A DNA stretch of 64,000 bases from Patiria pectinifera (lineage: Eukaryota > Echinodermata > Asteroidea > Valvatida > Asterinidae): positions 30,741,366-30,805,365 of the forward strand of contig CM057135.1 in NCBI GenBank assembly GCA_029964075.1. Direction: 5' to 3'. Below the pieces are notes generated by a model. That model saw only the letters and a program-made list of their open reading frames with translations, was not told where the DNA came from and ran no database searches. A program made the position numbers and the translations under genes. Positions 43,057 through 54,912 of this stretch are shown here, piece by piece; position 1 is the stretch's first letter, and the number at the start of each line of letters is the position of its first letter.

Positions 43057-46000
43057 CTAGAAAAATATGTTATCCTGTGTATTATATGTAGAGGGTGGAT
43101 ATGCCATATCACGATTGGGCATTTGTGGCGGATAAGCTAAATCTGCATTTTGCCCCTGAGGTGTGTACTGAACATGATCGTTATTAGAATATAACGCTGG
43201 ATCATTCTGGTATCCGTCTAAACCATAGAGTAGTGCCTGATTTGGTGGCTGGTACCCACTGTTATGCAATGCAACATCGTCTGTTGCTGGGGGGTAGGCG
43301 GGGTCAAGTTGTGGGGGTGATTCATCGGAATTGCGCTTTTTAAGCTTCTTCTTTTTCTTCTTCTTGGTTTCGTTGGGAAATTTCTCTGGTTGTCCGATAT
43401 AGGTGGTCCCATCTTCACCATAACTCAATCTGTCAAAACAAGAAATGACAACGTAAATTATGCAAAACTGCTATTTGAAAAACATCTAATTAATTTTTGA
43501 TATATCTTCAGTTGTTAGAAATGAGAATCTGGACATTGATTTCTAAAAGTAGCAAACGAAAAGCCAAGAACAAAAACAAAAACACACCAAGCATCTGCTA
43601 AGAGTAATGTGATGACACAAGAACTTCAAAATCATAACAACAAATCAGAATTCACATTTCAACATCAAATCAGATACAAATTTTCAAACGAATTGTGTTA
43701 TTTCATGGACACATTCAGGGAAAGAATATCACACCAGTAAACTACTGTGAAGGCAAAGCATGAACGACAACTGCAAAGCATGCCCCACACCAACACCAAA
43801 GCAAGCATTTGCCCTATTGAACGCAAATAACTAATTGTAACGTTTCCTCTTAGATTCTCAAAAGCATGAAGACAGTAAGTTTGCACCAGACCAGCGGAAA
43901 ACAATTAAATGCCTGTTTTCATATTGCAAATTCCCAAGTGCCGGAAATCATTAGTATCGCAGCAATGGAGGAAATTATCTAGCCGGAAGGCACAGATTGA
44001 TTAGCATGCAGGTTAAAGGATAACGAGTAGACAACATTTGCTTGAATTGAACTTTGCGTACTTTGGTGCCAAGGTGTCCAAATGATCTTGGGTGTGCCCC
44101 ACTGCACCATCATCCAAGTTTCCGAGTTTCTCTTCATCGTCTAGGCTTGTCTTTCTCTCGGCAGTTAAGAACGTATCGTCAGTAAAGACTGAGTTAAGGG
44201 CAGGATTGCTGTCGGTGTTTTTCACAGCACAATCGTAATAGTTAAAGGCTTTCAAATCGGGTGCCAAGACCACGTTAGCACCCTCCTTACTTTGGATGGG
44301 GCCTTGGGTCTCTGCCTTGTCCATGATCTGAGCAATTTGGTAGCGTTGCTGTGAGTCAGAGGGGAGGGGTACAGAAGGGGGACGGGAGTAGGATGAAGGG
44401 GTATTGAGTGAATATAAGGGTGAAGATACAGGATTAGGGAGATGAAAATGATATTTGGGGATAAGTAGGGTGAGAAATGATGAATTGGGGGAGAAAAAAA
44501 AAGAGAAATATGAAAGTTAATTAACTGCACATTTGGTAAGATTTGTCTTTTATTGTTTTAAAATAAACCATAAGGCACTTGTGCAATCTTTCACATGCTA
44601 TCTTGTATATACAGTAGATTGATTCAACCACAATTTGCAAACTACAACTTACAATGTATTACTGTTGGAAGTGGAAAACACAAAAGTTAAGCATTCAAAG
44701 CAAAACTTCACCGAAACGAAAGATTGCTTTATTACAATAAATCACAAACACACCTTTTTTTCCAATGGTATGTCTTAATTTTTTTCTGGGTTACAACATC
44801 ACAATACTCACTCTTCTCTTTGCAAGGGTGATGTCTGAAGGAGTGTCTGGGATGATGTAAGCAATGAAGAACTTGACTGATAGCACAATATGCTGCAAAT
44901 CAAACACACAATACAATGTAAAAAAGAATATCAATTCAGTAAAAGATAATACCTTATTCATACTTTAGTGCTTTTGTGCAACATACTTTTTGGCAGCTGC
45001 CAAAAATTTTTTAATCCATGCAACTAAGGATTATTACCTTGATTCCTAAATTTTTATTTTTTTCTGTCACAATTTCTTAGTGACCATACCTGAGAATTCA
45101 TCTCACTCATTTCTGTTTTACTACCTACAGGTAAAGTTAAAACGAACAGAGATGCTACCAATATATCAATAAAAAGCCCGAAACACTACTAAAAAACCTG
45201 AAACTACCCTTACCCCCTTTCAAAATGTGTTTTCTGGATGTTTCAGACCAAATCCAACACTTTTAATGTCACATTTAAAAAACAAAAACCACCTGAATTC
45301 AGGTTAAAACCAAAAAGTTACATCTCTGAATGAATGGGTAAGAATTTGTCGTCTTACCTCAAAGCAAATGACAACCCAGAGTCTGTCCGCTGTAGTGAAG
45401 TCCTTGGACCATTGAGCGGTGAAGGCAATCAGGAAAGCATTGGTCACAACGCCGGCAAAGTTGAGGAAATCTAGGATGCTGAACCACATGCCTACAAGGG
45501 CAGAGAAAAACAGCAGATTTAGAGCTGGCTGCACGGAAACTGGAAAATAATGAGCTATGAATAACAAAACTAAAAGGATGACTTTTCTCCCTTTGCAAAC
45601 TCATTTCTTCACACTGCAAATGTATTCTCACACTCTCATACAGACACAAGTTCAACAAGCTGATACTCATTACGTTATCATAGAGCTGGATGTCTGTTTG
45701 GGTGCCTGCTATATAAAGACTACAAATGAAGCTTAGGGGATTTCCCTTGATGGCAGGTAGTTATCAATTAGCTGAACTCACCTATTCCACCTGCTATGAA
45801 GGCAATGGGTCGTCTGTTCATCCACAACATGCGTCGTGCATCCACTCTGATATCCACTAACAATACAAGGATGGCTATGAGTGGAGCCAGGGGTAAGGCA
45901 CAAGAGAACAGCTGAAATGGAAATAAAGAACCATATGAGTGTAGGGGTCCCCAAGTAAATCAAAACCAAATTAACCTATCAGGTTTTGTAAACCAGGATA

Positions 46001-49000
46001 ATCATAACTGCATATATCGATCATGAGTGTCATTAGGAATTGTGGTAAAGTGTGTTGATGAAGGACACAACGTACCATGAGGAATCCATATTGAATGGTC
46101 TTCTCAGTGAATTCTCCCAGGGTGAAGTTGCCCAGCTGTGGCTTGCTACCCTCCTTCCTTATGAAGTCACTTTTCTCCATCTTGCTGGCTTCAACGTCTG
46201 ACACTTTGTTCTTGCCTCCACAGCAGCATTTCTTCAATAGTTTCTTGAGCCAACTGAGTGATACAAAGGAATGATGAACACACATAGGATAAAATGATTA
46301 TTCAGCAGGCCAATACTACAATAGGTCTGGGCAATCTAGCATTACTGTCCACAAGACGGCTTGTACACTCATTTTTATTCAACTAAAGACGCAGTTTCCA
46401 AAAACAAAATTGCACAAATGACTTACGGTAGGATGACGTCTTTCAGGAATTTGGGAAAAGGCTTGACGATCATCAGGACAAAGACCTGTAGTGATAGCAG
46501 CGGCATGCATTCGTTTTCATCGCCACAGCTGTCTTCATATTTCTCACCAAGGTATAAGATACCATCCTTGGCAGTCAACTGCAAAGAAGTAATGATCAGG
46601 CATCTCAATCAATATACATGCCTGCATTATGACTGGTCCATACATATACAAATACATGCATGATCATTTGGACCACTACACTTAAAATTACAACAAAAAC
46701 AACAAAACTGGAGTGACTCAAGGAATCAAACTGAGACTTTCAAGGAAGGGTGGCTGCAACTCAAAATTTATATAATGACTGTTGAGTGGCTGAGGGTATA
46801 TCACATGACTTTCTTATTTTAATAATCCGTTTAAGTTTTTTCTAAGCTAAGTTTAATCCTCAGAATTGTGCAAAAGAGATTTGGTTTAAAACAGAAACAA
46901 ATGTTGTCCAGGGTTAGACTGTAAAAAATAACAAGACACAGTGCCAATGACCTATCACGGTAGAATCGCGTCAACGCAGCTTGTGAAATATTGTCCAATT
47001 ACATGATTTACAAATGGGCGCGGAACGTGCAAAATCTGAGACAAACAAAACTTAGTGTACAAAAATTACATAGGGCTGTCTAAGGGGCGTGGCTAACTCG
47101 CAAACGGCAATAGGTCAATTGACAACATTTTCTGCAAGAAGCCACTAAAAAAAATATGTTTCAGGGAATAATTGTCTACTTACTCCTCTGAAGAATGCAA
47201 TATAGAAGAGAGAGGCGTAGCTGTTGACAAACTGGAAGGCAAAGAGCTTGAGGATTAGAGCGTCATCATACTGGCTCTGGGTCCGATGATTCTCTGTTGA
47301 CAAACCAACCAATAAATGCTTCATTAATTTATGGTACCCAAGATACACAAACTTTTGTGTTCCGAAAAATAAGACACAAGTTTCAAATGAGGTGCTGTTT
47401 CCCGCATAATTTTAAGTGGTCACAATTTAAGTCCCTTCAGAAATATTTGGAATAAAACTTGATACTCTTAAAGCCCTAACTTCGATTTGACAAGTCCAAG
47501 GTGGAAATGTTTAAAGAGTTATCTTTAGACAGCATTCGCCACTCAGGAAGTGTGAACTTTAAACCATTTCTGCCCACATTTTTAGTGGCTTAAACATATC
47601 AATTTGAAAGACATCAAAATCAAAGACAGATTTCTATTGACTTACCCCAATCTGTCAACTTGTATGCAATGTAATCGTACACCTGTAAGAAAAATAAAAT
47701 AAATGGGTAAAAAATTAATGAGCATTTACCATCAACTCTAAGAATACAACAGTTGTTTATGGTACAATAATGAAGATAAACAATAGAAAACAATCACTTA
47801 CTCTTCCCAAGATCATGATGGAGATGGAGTTAAGGAGTGTGGCTGCTACCGTGGATAATAAGACTCTCTGCAGAGAAGAGGCATCTGCGAGTAAGGCTCC
47901 AATGATGACACGATAGATGATGACACCAAGAACGCTGGCTATGACCAACAGGGCCTAGTCAAAAAGATCAGACAGTCAGAATTAGAAAGATCAATAATAT
48001 CAGTGTTGTTATTGTGTCCATCGCAATTCCAAACAAATCCCCACAAGTCATGCAGTCCCAAGTCAACTCACAAGCTATTCAAATGAATCTTGACAAAGAC
48101 ACATCTTCGTTACTGTTCATCCACTGTTACTTGTGGCTGGACTTGTCAAGTGATTTAATTGTGACTGGACTTTTGATGGACTTGTAATGGACTTGAATTC
48201 AACACTGCTTAACATCAATCCCTGATAAACATTCATGGCTGAATGTGGACATTAATGAAAGATTTGGAATGTATTTTATCTGAGCCATGTGATTTTTACT
48301 TAGACACAGAGTTGGGTATCTTACCATGAAGATGAGAATGCCGAAAGACGTCATGAACTTGAGGAACTGCTTGTAGAATGGGTAATACCAATCTGGGAGG
48401 TCTGAAACAGGATCCTGCGGACAAATCAAAATATCATTCAGCAAAAGTCATAGCCTCGCTCCTTGACAACAAGAAAGTGATTGAATCAGTTTCCTGTAAT
48501 CTATTGTAGAATGCAAGCAGCAGCTTACAATTTCAACTTGAAAATCAAGCAAGATATCAAACATATCAGAAATTGCTAAAACATCTTTGAAATAAAAATT
48601 AATTATTACCTCTCGTTCTTTTGTTCCGTAAAATTCCGGGCGATCTGGCTCGGAAAAATGGTAGGTGTCGACATCCCATTCATAGGCCAAGCGAGCATGG
48701 GTGCGCTTCCAGGACTCTTGGAAAATGGTTCCTGATGGAGTAAAATCACAATTCAAGGATAAGTGATTGAAACAAAATTAATACTACTCAAACTTTACAC
48801 TTACCTCATTTATGATCCTTAGAAGACATATTTTAGGCGGCACTAGATGCCCTTTAGACCATATTCACAAGGAAGCCACTGTTGATCGTGTTGCTTTCAT
48901 TTTTTGTTTAACTTAACCTTAACGCCCTGAATCCTTCAAAATCCTCTTTCCGTGGCCTTGGTTGTGCCCTTGGGTAAGGCGCTTTACCTCGGAAGGTAGA

Positions 49001-52000
49001 CAGACTCGTGGAGGAGAAGGTGCGATCCCCCCCACAGCAGCATTTCGTGGACTCCAGTCTGGCCCAATTGCTGGAAGAGAGATGGGCACTTTCCTGTGAG
49101 CACAGGTTCGCCCCCTTACCTTTACCTTTTCTTCTCACTCATCACATGATTTTCTTTGGCGACCTTATTAAGTTCACACTAAACTCCCTGGGAAATTATG
49201 TTTTGTAACTTTCATTTTTTCCTGTGTCTATAAATAAATGTTGCTCAAACATTGCTTGATCTTGTTTGTATTGTTAAGACACTAATGGTGTGTAACTTTT
49301 AACTTTGAGCAAAGTGAAGATTTCCACTCACCCCAAAGACATATGACGAGAGCAAAGTACGGTGTGACAGCTGAGTCAAAGGACTTCTGAAAGACTTCTA
49401 GAATCTCAAGAGATTTATCTGCAATGCTGGGAGGAAAAGAAATAAGCATTGATTCAACTGATGTCCATTATGGTCTATTGAAAAATTGGACTGTTGAAAG
49501 ATTAAGATGCAATCTGGGTTGGGGTCGAGAGACGTATTAGCTGAAATCATTTAAGAAATACTGAGCAAGGGTTAATAAGACAATGACAAGACTAAAGGGT
49601 CTCATAGTGATGCCCTTGAATTGGTGTTGGATATCTTACCCACTAAACAAGGAATCTTCCTCTTGTGCCTCTGCAGTCAGGTTCTGGTATAGTAACTTAT
49701 CTTCAGTCCTGTTATACAAGGTGATGTTCTGTCTGAGTTCAGCAATCAAGTCATCTCGCTGCTGGGCCAGGTCAGCTAAACCTTCGTTCAATTCTATGTT
49801 ATCCTTGACGCTACAAAAGTACAACCAAACGATCGTTGTTAAATAAACATTCATAGATGTGAGAAATCAAAAGAGGAAAACTTGGATATTTGGATTCCTA
49901 CAGAAATTAAGAAATTCAAGTTTCTTGACATAAATTTACACCCAAAAAAAATATTTTCAAATCAATCGCTGCACAATAAACCCTTTATTTCTTTCATTGG
50001 AAACACCGTTCCGAAGACAATTCTCCAACAAAAAACTAATTCTTGAAGTATAAGAATATCTAACCTGAGATATAAACCATACGCCCAGATAGCGATGCCT
50101 AGTAGCATAGGTAGCCACAGGAGGCTAGCCATCTCACCAGCCCAGCCAAAGTAGAAGGCAATCTTCTCTCCAAAGTAGTTACGAATCTTCCACAGAGGTT
50201 GAAATTTCCACGATCGGCACCAGGTCCTGTGTAATGCCTGCAAGTGGAATTGAGACGATTCTTGATTTTACTTTCAGTCAAGTCATTAATTTTAAGAAAG
50301 ACATCTGCTCAAGAAAACAAATAGCGAGAAATCCTGGACAAATTGACAGAAAATCACATTTTCAATGGACTGCTTACGCTTCTTGCCTCACTGCTCTCAT
50401 TTGCATACATTAAATCACTTTCGGTTGAAAAGGTCTATGGTGTGATGAAATAACATTGGCCATGAATATTCACAAGATAATTACTTCTATGACATTCATA
50501 AGATGACAATGACTAATGTCAGTATTGACGAGGTGACCTACATGTATGAATATTCAAGAGATCACTTTCATTATGAATATTCAAGAGATGAAAATGAATA
50601 TTCAAGTATGGTTATTACCATGAATATTCAAGAGATGACAATGAGTTACTGACCTCTCTGGGATCAGCCGTGGGGTCAAAGTCACCCCTCTCCCTGCTCA
50701 GGGTTCTTTGTATCTCTCTTGTCTCATCATCCTCCTCTAGTTCGTAAGGAGACTCCTCATGCATGATGAAGCGGTCTGTGTAAACCTTCTTCATCAGCAT
50801 GAATGGCAGACCTGTCACGGGATTAAACATTATATCAGCTTATTAATTTAAAATGTACTGACACAGGGGTTGCAGTATCGCATTCAAAATGTTCTTGAGA
50901 TCAGGCTTGTTTGAACTTTTTATATAAATAAATTATCAACAATGTTGTTAGCAAAACAGCTATTCAAAAGTCAGCCCCCCCCAAAAAAAAATTGGAATGA
51001 ATAAATTTAACAGAAAACAAACACATTAGCAAATCATGAACTTCAACAATTCATGTACTTCAGGACCGTTGTATCTGAACACACACAAGAAAACATGATT
51101 TAGTTGAAACTGTGAACAATTCAATTGGGTTGAACACCTAGACAAAAACCAGGGGAACATTTTAATGGTATTATTATTAGAACAAAGTCATGCAAATAAT
51201 AAGAAATATTTTATGAATAAAATTACCATTCTATAACCTTTACACAGCTTGCTGTTAGGCTTTGCATTAGAGGAATCATTTAAAAATATGCCTGAAAACA
51301 AACATCCTCTGAATTCTATTTCAAAACATGTAAAGAACAGAATTTGTTTTGACAAATGTGCATGCTATATCTACCTCTACTAAGTCCTGGCCTCAAACGT
51401 GATCTTGCTGTCAAAAGTATTCACTTAAATTGTTAGCCTCATAAAATATCTTTTTAATGGAAACGTCACTTTATTTGCCAAAGCCCAACTAGTATTCCGT
51501 CCAGCTCTTTCAAATCTTGTTCTAAAGTACTCCTTATAGTAGTTATACTTTTCATATTTTTATTATTCTAAGCCACCTTTTGTAAGTAATTCAAATTTAG
51601 CACACTGCAGATATCAAGTAGCTTCATTTCACTCGTATGTGAAATGGATGGAGTTAGAACGCTGCTTCGTGAACCACGAGCAATTGGGAATCAGTGATGC
51701 TTAAACTTCAATAAATGCCGACAAAATATCACTGGGTTGGTTCGCCTCTCCTTGGATAACTACTCATGGGAGCATCTCTAGCTGTTCTGTACAAGACACA
51801 AGACAGTTTGCAGATGTTTATCTTGATGTACAACTTACCTTTTCTTCTCATTGAGTCCCTGAAGTCACTGTCCTTGTCGCCCTTCTCTCGCACATCAATG
51901 TTGATCAAGATGTTATGAACCTAGGCGAAAAGACAATCCAATGGTTAAGAGCATTGAATTTGAGAACAAAATCTCAACCTTACTTGGGTAGAACACAAAT

Positions 52001-53183
52001 TTCCCCCAAGCGGTGCAAATGTCTTAACTACTAAATCAGCAAAACTGACAAAATTCATTTGTCAGCCACCTCTTCTTCAAAATCTCTGGTTAATAAACCT
52101 ACCAGGAGTGAACGTAACGCTGGCGAGAAGAAGGTGTCTGGTTTGTCAATTCCTTTGAATACTGCCCTCTTTTGAACCACGAAGGGCGCGCTGATAAAGT
52201 CAACTGAAAAGAAAGAGAGGAAAGTGGTAAATATCTACATTTTCTTCACTCAAAGTTTACACTATGTCTACAGAATAAAATTTACAATTTTAATCCTCGA
52301 TCTGTGAAATCAGAAAAATTATCTTTAAGTAAGTAACAAAACGTGTTTTGTGGTTTTTGAGATTTGATTGTCGCAGTCGTTCCTACCTTCATTATCTGTT
52401 ATAAACAGTGCCTTGAGTTTGTCAAAACATCCACTGGGTTCCTTCTTGGGAATTGCAGCCTGTTGGAAAATAATAAGATACATGTACTTATAACGAAATG
52501 TTGGAAGAAAACGTTCAACAAAATAAGACTAAAACTCCAATCAAAAGAAACTACATACATGTACATGTATTCTCAGAAAAGAGAGTTTCTAATTAGTCAG
52601 CCTAAAAGCAGTCTTCACGACGGGCTAGTTTTTGTCTTCCTTCGCAATTTGTAAACAAAAGCCATTCCAAATACGGCCTCAATTGACCGTTTCAAGGATA
52701 CCGCCATCTTTGCAATCATGAGGTTGTTATCCCACAGTCTATTATTATTCTCACCCCTTCAAGAGGCATTTCCAAGTTAACGTCCTCAGCCTCATGGCAC
52801 ATTCTACTGAACGGACAGTGAATCAAGACGTAGATCTTCTCTCCCATATCTCTCTCGCGAATCTCCAGTCCTTCCTGTTCCCTAGCTGCTTGATGGAATC
52901 TCCGCCGCAGTTCATTCCTTGTCTTAAACTCCTCAATGTCATCATCATCCTTAAAGTCACTTTGGTCCTCCTTAGGGTAAACCAGGATGTAGTCGATTCT
53001 CTTGGGGATGATGGTTTGCGTCGCTGTGTTGGCTTTGCGGGGTGATTTCTTGTCCTTGCGTTTCTTCTTCCGCTTTTTGGATTTGTGTTCCGATGTGCCG
53101 TTCTGGTCAAATGAAGGCAGTGGGCGAAGTTTGAGTGGTTTACCACCATACGTGTCATCGTAATCTGGATACGATTCATCCAT
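43057..53183 (-). CDS. Anoctamin (TMEM16) family membrane protein, 20 exons
   Basis: A multi-pass Ca2+-activated ion channel or lipid scramblase family protein. Exons are 53183-52755, 52459-52387, 52203-52103, 51920-51839, 50811-50654, 50237-50065, 49810-49640, 49426-49332, 48731-48610, 48414-48325, 47954-47802, 47682-47646, 47293-47184, 46578-46427, 46253-46076, 45911-45782, 45491-45358, 44892-44812, 44348-44062 and 43429-43057: 1,042 residues, all in phase. Family signatures are IRNYFGEKIAFYFGW, RLAYEWDVDTY, FQFVNSYASLFYIAFFRG, FTEKTIQYGFLM, LVDIRVDARRM and HIVLSVKFFIAYIIPDTPSD. The TM7 Glu pair and TM8 acidic pair of the Ca2+ site appear present (EFTE; DIRVD). The long tails are unusual: Lys/Arg clusters near residues 34-50 and 940-950, and three AYPP motifs at the C-terminus. 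The subfamily is undecided. Confidence 0.9.
44013..44062 (-). CDS. Possible alternative C-terminus of anoctamin (intron read-through)
   Basis: Exon 19 ends at a weak GTACGC donor. If it is not used, the frame continues for 15 codons (YAKFNSSKCCLLVIL) to a stop at 44,013, giving about 934 residues without the Lys-rich/AYPP tail. The end has two Cys and a hydrophobic terminus. Only the frame is seen; use is inferred. Confidence 0.3.
46946..47120. mobile_element. Possible short MITE in anoctamin intron 13
   Basis: CAATGACCTAT near 46,946 and ATAGGTCAATTG near 47,111 form an 11-bp inverted repeat around a CpG-richer core (GGGCGCGGAACG, GGGGCGTGGC). The arms are short, so this is tentative. Confidence 0.35.
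48930..49130 (+). mobile_element. Possible SINE-body fragment
   Basis: GGTTGTGCCCTTGGGTAAGG followed by CGCTTTACCT matches the CCTTGGGCAAG...TTTAC wording common in deuterostome SINE bodies. No promoter boxes are recognisable. It lies in anoctamin intron 8. Confidence 0.4.
50462..50650. repeat. ATGAATATTCAAGAGAT repeats beside an anoctamin splice donor
   Basis: Copies of ATGAATATTCAAGAGAT or variants start at 50,462, 50,546, 50,573, 50,594 and 50,620, spaced 84, 27, 21 and 26 bp apart. Each centres on the palindrome GAATATTC. The cluster lies in intron 5 and reaches to within a few bases of the exon 5 donor at 50,654. Confidence 0.75.
50870..51838. other. Anoctamin intron 4, no feature recognised
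   Basis: AT-rich intron between exons 4 and 5. No additional anoctamin exon was found, although vertebrate paralogues encode a longer cytoplasmic segment around this position. Confidence 0.45.
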
Positions 53184-53366
53184 TGTTGGTTACCTGAAGA
53201 GAACATTTAGTAAGTATTACTAGTAGTAGGAATGTTGTTGTTAATTGTTATTAAAAATGTGTTGTCTATGGAATAAAGTAATTAGGCCTAATTATTACAT
53301 GTCATGGAAGAAAGTCAGATTTAAACTTTAAAGACAGAAACCCATGCAATTTTACTGCGTGGAAAA

Positions 53367-53640
53367 AAACATATCATCAGACCCCCTAAAGGCTAAACTA
53401 ACATGACTAAGCTACGCAGTCCTTTTTCTACGCATTTAGGCTTAATTTGTATGTGACAATGCATGCGCGTATGCAAGCGTTTAATACCTGCGTAGATAAT
53501 GGAGGGTAGAGGATATATGTCGTCAGACCCCCTAAAACGACTTGGTCCTATTTCGACGCACTCGCATTCAATTTGCGTTGGACAACGCGCGCGCGTTGCA
53601 AGAGTTTAATACCTGCGCCGCGCCGATTATCATAATTATG
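53367..53640 (+). repeat. Dispersed CpG-rich repeat, copies 2 and 3 in tandem
   Basis: Two degenerate copies (about 53,367-53,510 and 53,519-53,640) both read TCAGACCCCCTAAA...ACGCA...AATTTG...CGCG...GTTTAATACCTGCG. The second is the near-exact inverse match of 13,945-14,055. They occupy the predicted 5' UTR intron of the anoctamin gene. Confidence 0.7.
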
Positions 53641-53817
53641 GTGACTCGATCGAGTCGAGGAAAATTAGGCCTAAACTACACAGTCAGTTTACATGGTTTA
53701 CAAGTTCCATTAACCCCGAAAAAAAACCCAGTTATAACAAGAGAAGCAATATTTAGGGCACAGGGAAGATAAATGCCAAATTAAAAGGTTATCATCCCAT
53801 CATTAACAATAACATAC

Positions 53818-53930
53818 CTGCTGAAAATCATTTAGCAAATCAATTTATTTACCGTGCAACTATCTGAAGCGCTGTTTTTATTGTAATCATTATGTGACGT
53901 TGACATCAAATCTTGTTGCTAGGAGACGGT
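53818..53930 (-). promoter_or_regulatory. Anoctamin 5' UTR donor and X-box-like motif
   Basis: On minus, CAG|GTATGT at 53,818/53,817 is a good donor. An acceptor (TTCTCTTCAG) lies 12 bases before the ATG at 53,183, so a UTR exon probably ends at 53,818. About 100 bp upstream, GTTGCT-A-GGAGAC (53,915-53,927) fits the RFX X-box consensus (RYYNYY, 1-3 bases, RRNRAC). The role is inferred. Confidence 0.4.
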
Positions 53931-54130
53931 TAATTGATCTGTTTTATTTTGACAATTTCGTTTACTTGCGTATCATAAAATAAAAAATAAGTTAGATTTT
54001 ACTAACACGTTTTTTTCATAGATATAGAAAAAACATTGAAATTATCATTTAATAAGTAAAAAATTAACCCTAACTGTGACAAATTTTAAGTTTATTATTC
54101 ATATTTACTAAAACCACCCAATCTGGTGTC

Positions 54131-54202
54131 GGCTCGTTGGTCTAGCGGTATGATTCTCGCTTCGGGTGCGAGAGGTCCCGGGTTCAATTCCCGGACGGGC
54201 CC
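54131..54202 (+). tRNA. trnP-CGG: tRNA-Pro (anticodon CGG)
   Basis: A 72-nt cloverleaf. The acceptor stem GGCTCGT pairs with ACGGGCC, with one G-T wobble. The D arm has GGTCTAGCGGTATGATT. The anticodon stem CTCGC/GCGAG encloses the loop TTCGGGT with anticodon CGG (proline). The T arm CCCGG-GTTCAATT-CCGGG holds the B-box. There is no intron and no encoded CCA. A T-run just downstream can terminate RNA polymerase III. It looks fully functional. Confidence 0.95.
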
Positions 54203-54406
54203 AGGTTTATTTTTGGTCACATTTTCACTTTTTTCCCCCTCGGAATATTCATCCATTAACAAACTATCCTGTCAGTGGATTCCATTTTTGTAATTGATGG
54301 AAAGATAAAAAGTTTTATTTGTAACAAACCATTCATTTACATTTTTATTTTTAAATGACAATCCAGGGCAGCGCCCGTACAGCTGCACATCATTGCAATA
54401 GTCGGA

Positions 54407-54912
54407 GTGTTTGTGTAGCGCGCCCTCTTTTGTAAGAAATAATTGTTGCATGACGATAAAATATGGACTGTCCTTCACACACCGCAATTTCCTTACATTA
54501 TATTACATTCATTCATTGGCGGTTTCTGTCAATTTTCCAAAGTTTCGTGTCAAATACCATATTACAGGAAACTTCATTGCAATACAATGTGTTTATCTTG
54601 AGTTACCGTTTTCACAATAACTGTGTCTCGAAAGGCCACACGACGGATCGATCGCGCGGTGAGCAGTGTTCAAGTTCGTTTTAATATATTACATTCATTC
54701 TTTGGCTGTTCCTGTCAATTTTTCAAGATTTTCGTGTCAAATACCATGGCAAAATATTACAGGAAATTTCATTGCAATACAATGTGTTTATCTTGAGTTC
54801 CCGTTTTTACAAGAACTGCGTTAACATCTCGAATGGCTAGACGACGGAGCGCGGTGAGCAGTGTTTGTGTAGCGCGCCCTCTTTTGTAAGAAATTGTTGC
54901 ATGACGATACAT
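54407..54912. repeat. Nested direct duplications next to the tRNA gene
   Basis: An inner ~185-bp unit occurs twice (about 54,499-54,670 and 54,685-54,866), sharing TTACATTCATTC, TCGTGTCAAATACCAT and ATACAATGTGTTTATCTTGA. An outer 45-50-bp unit (TGTTTGTGTAGCGCGCCCTC then TTTTGTAAGAAAT) flanks both sides (from 54,407 and from 54,861). The structure looks like successive unequal duplications. It is not coding. Confidence 0.85.
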
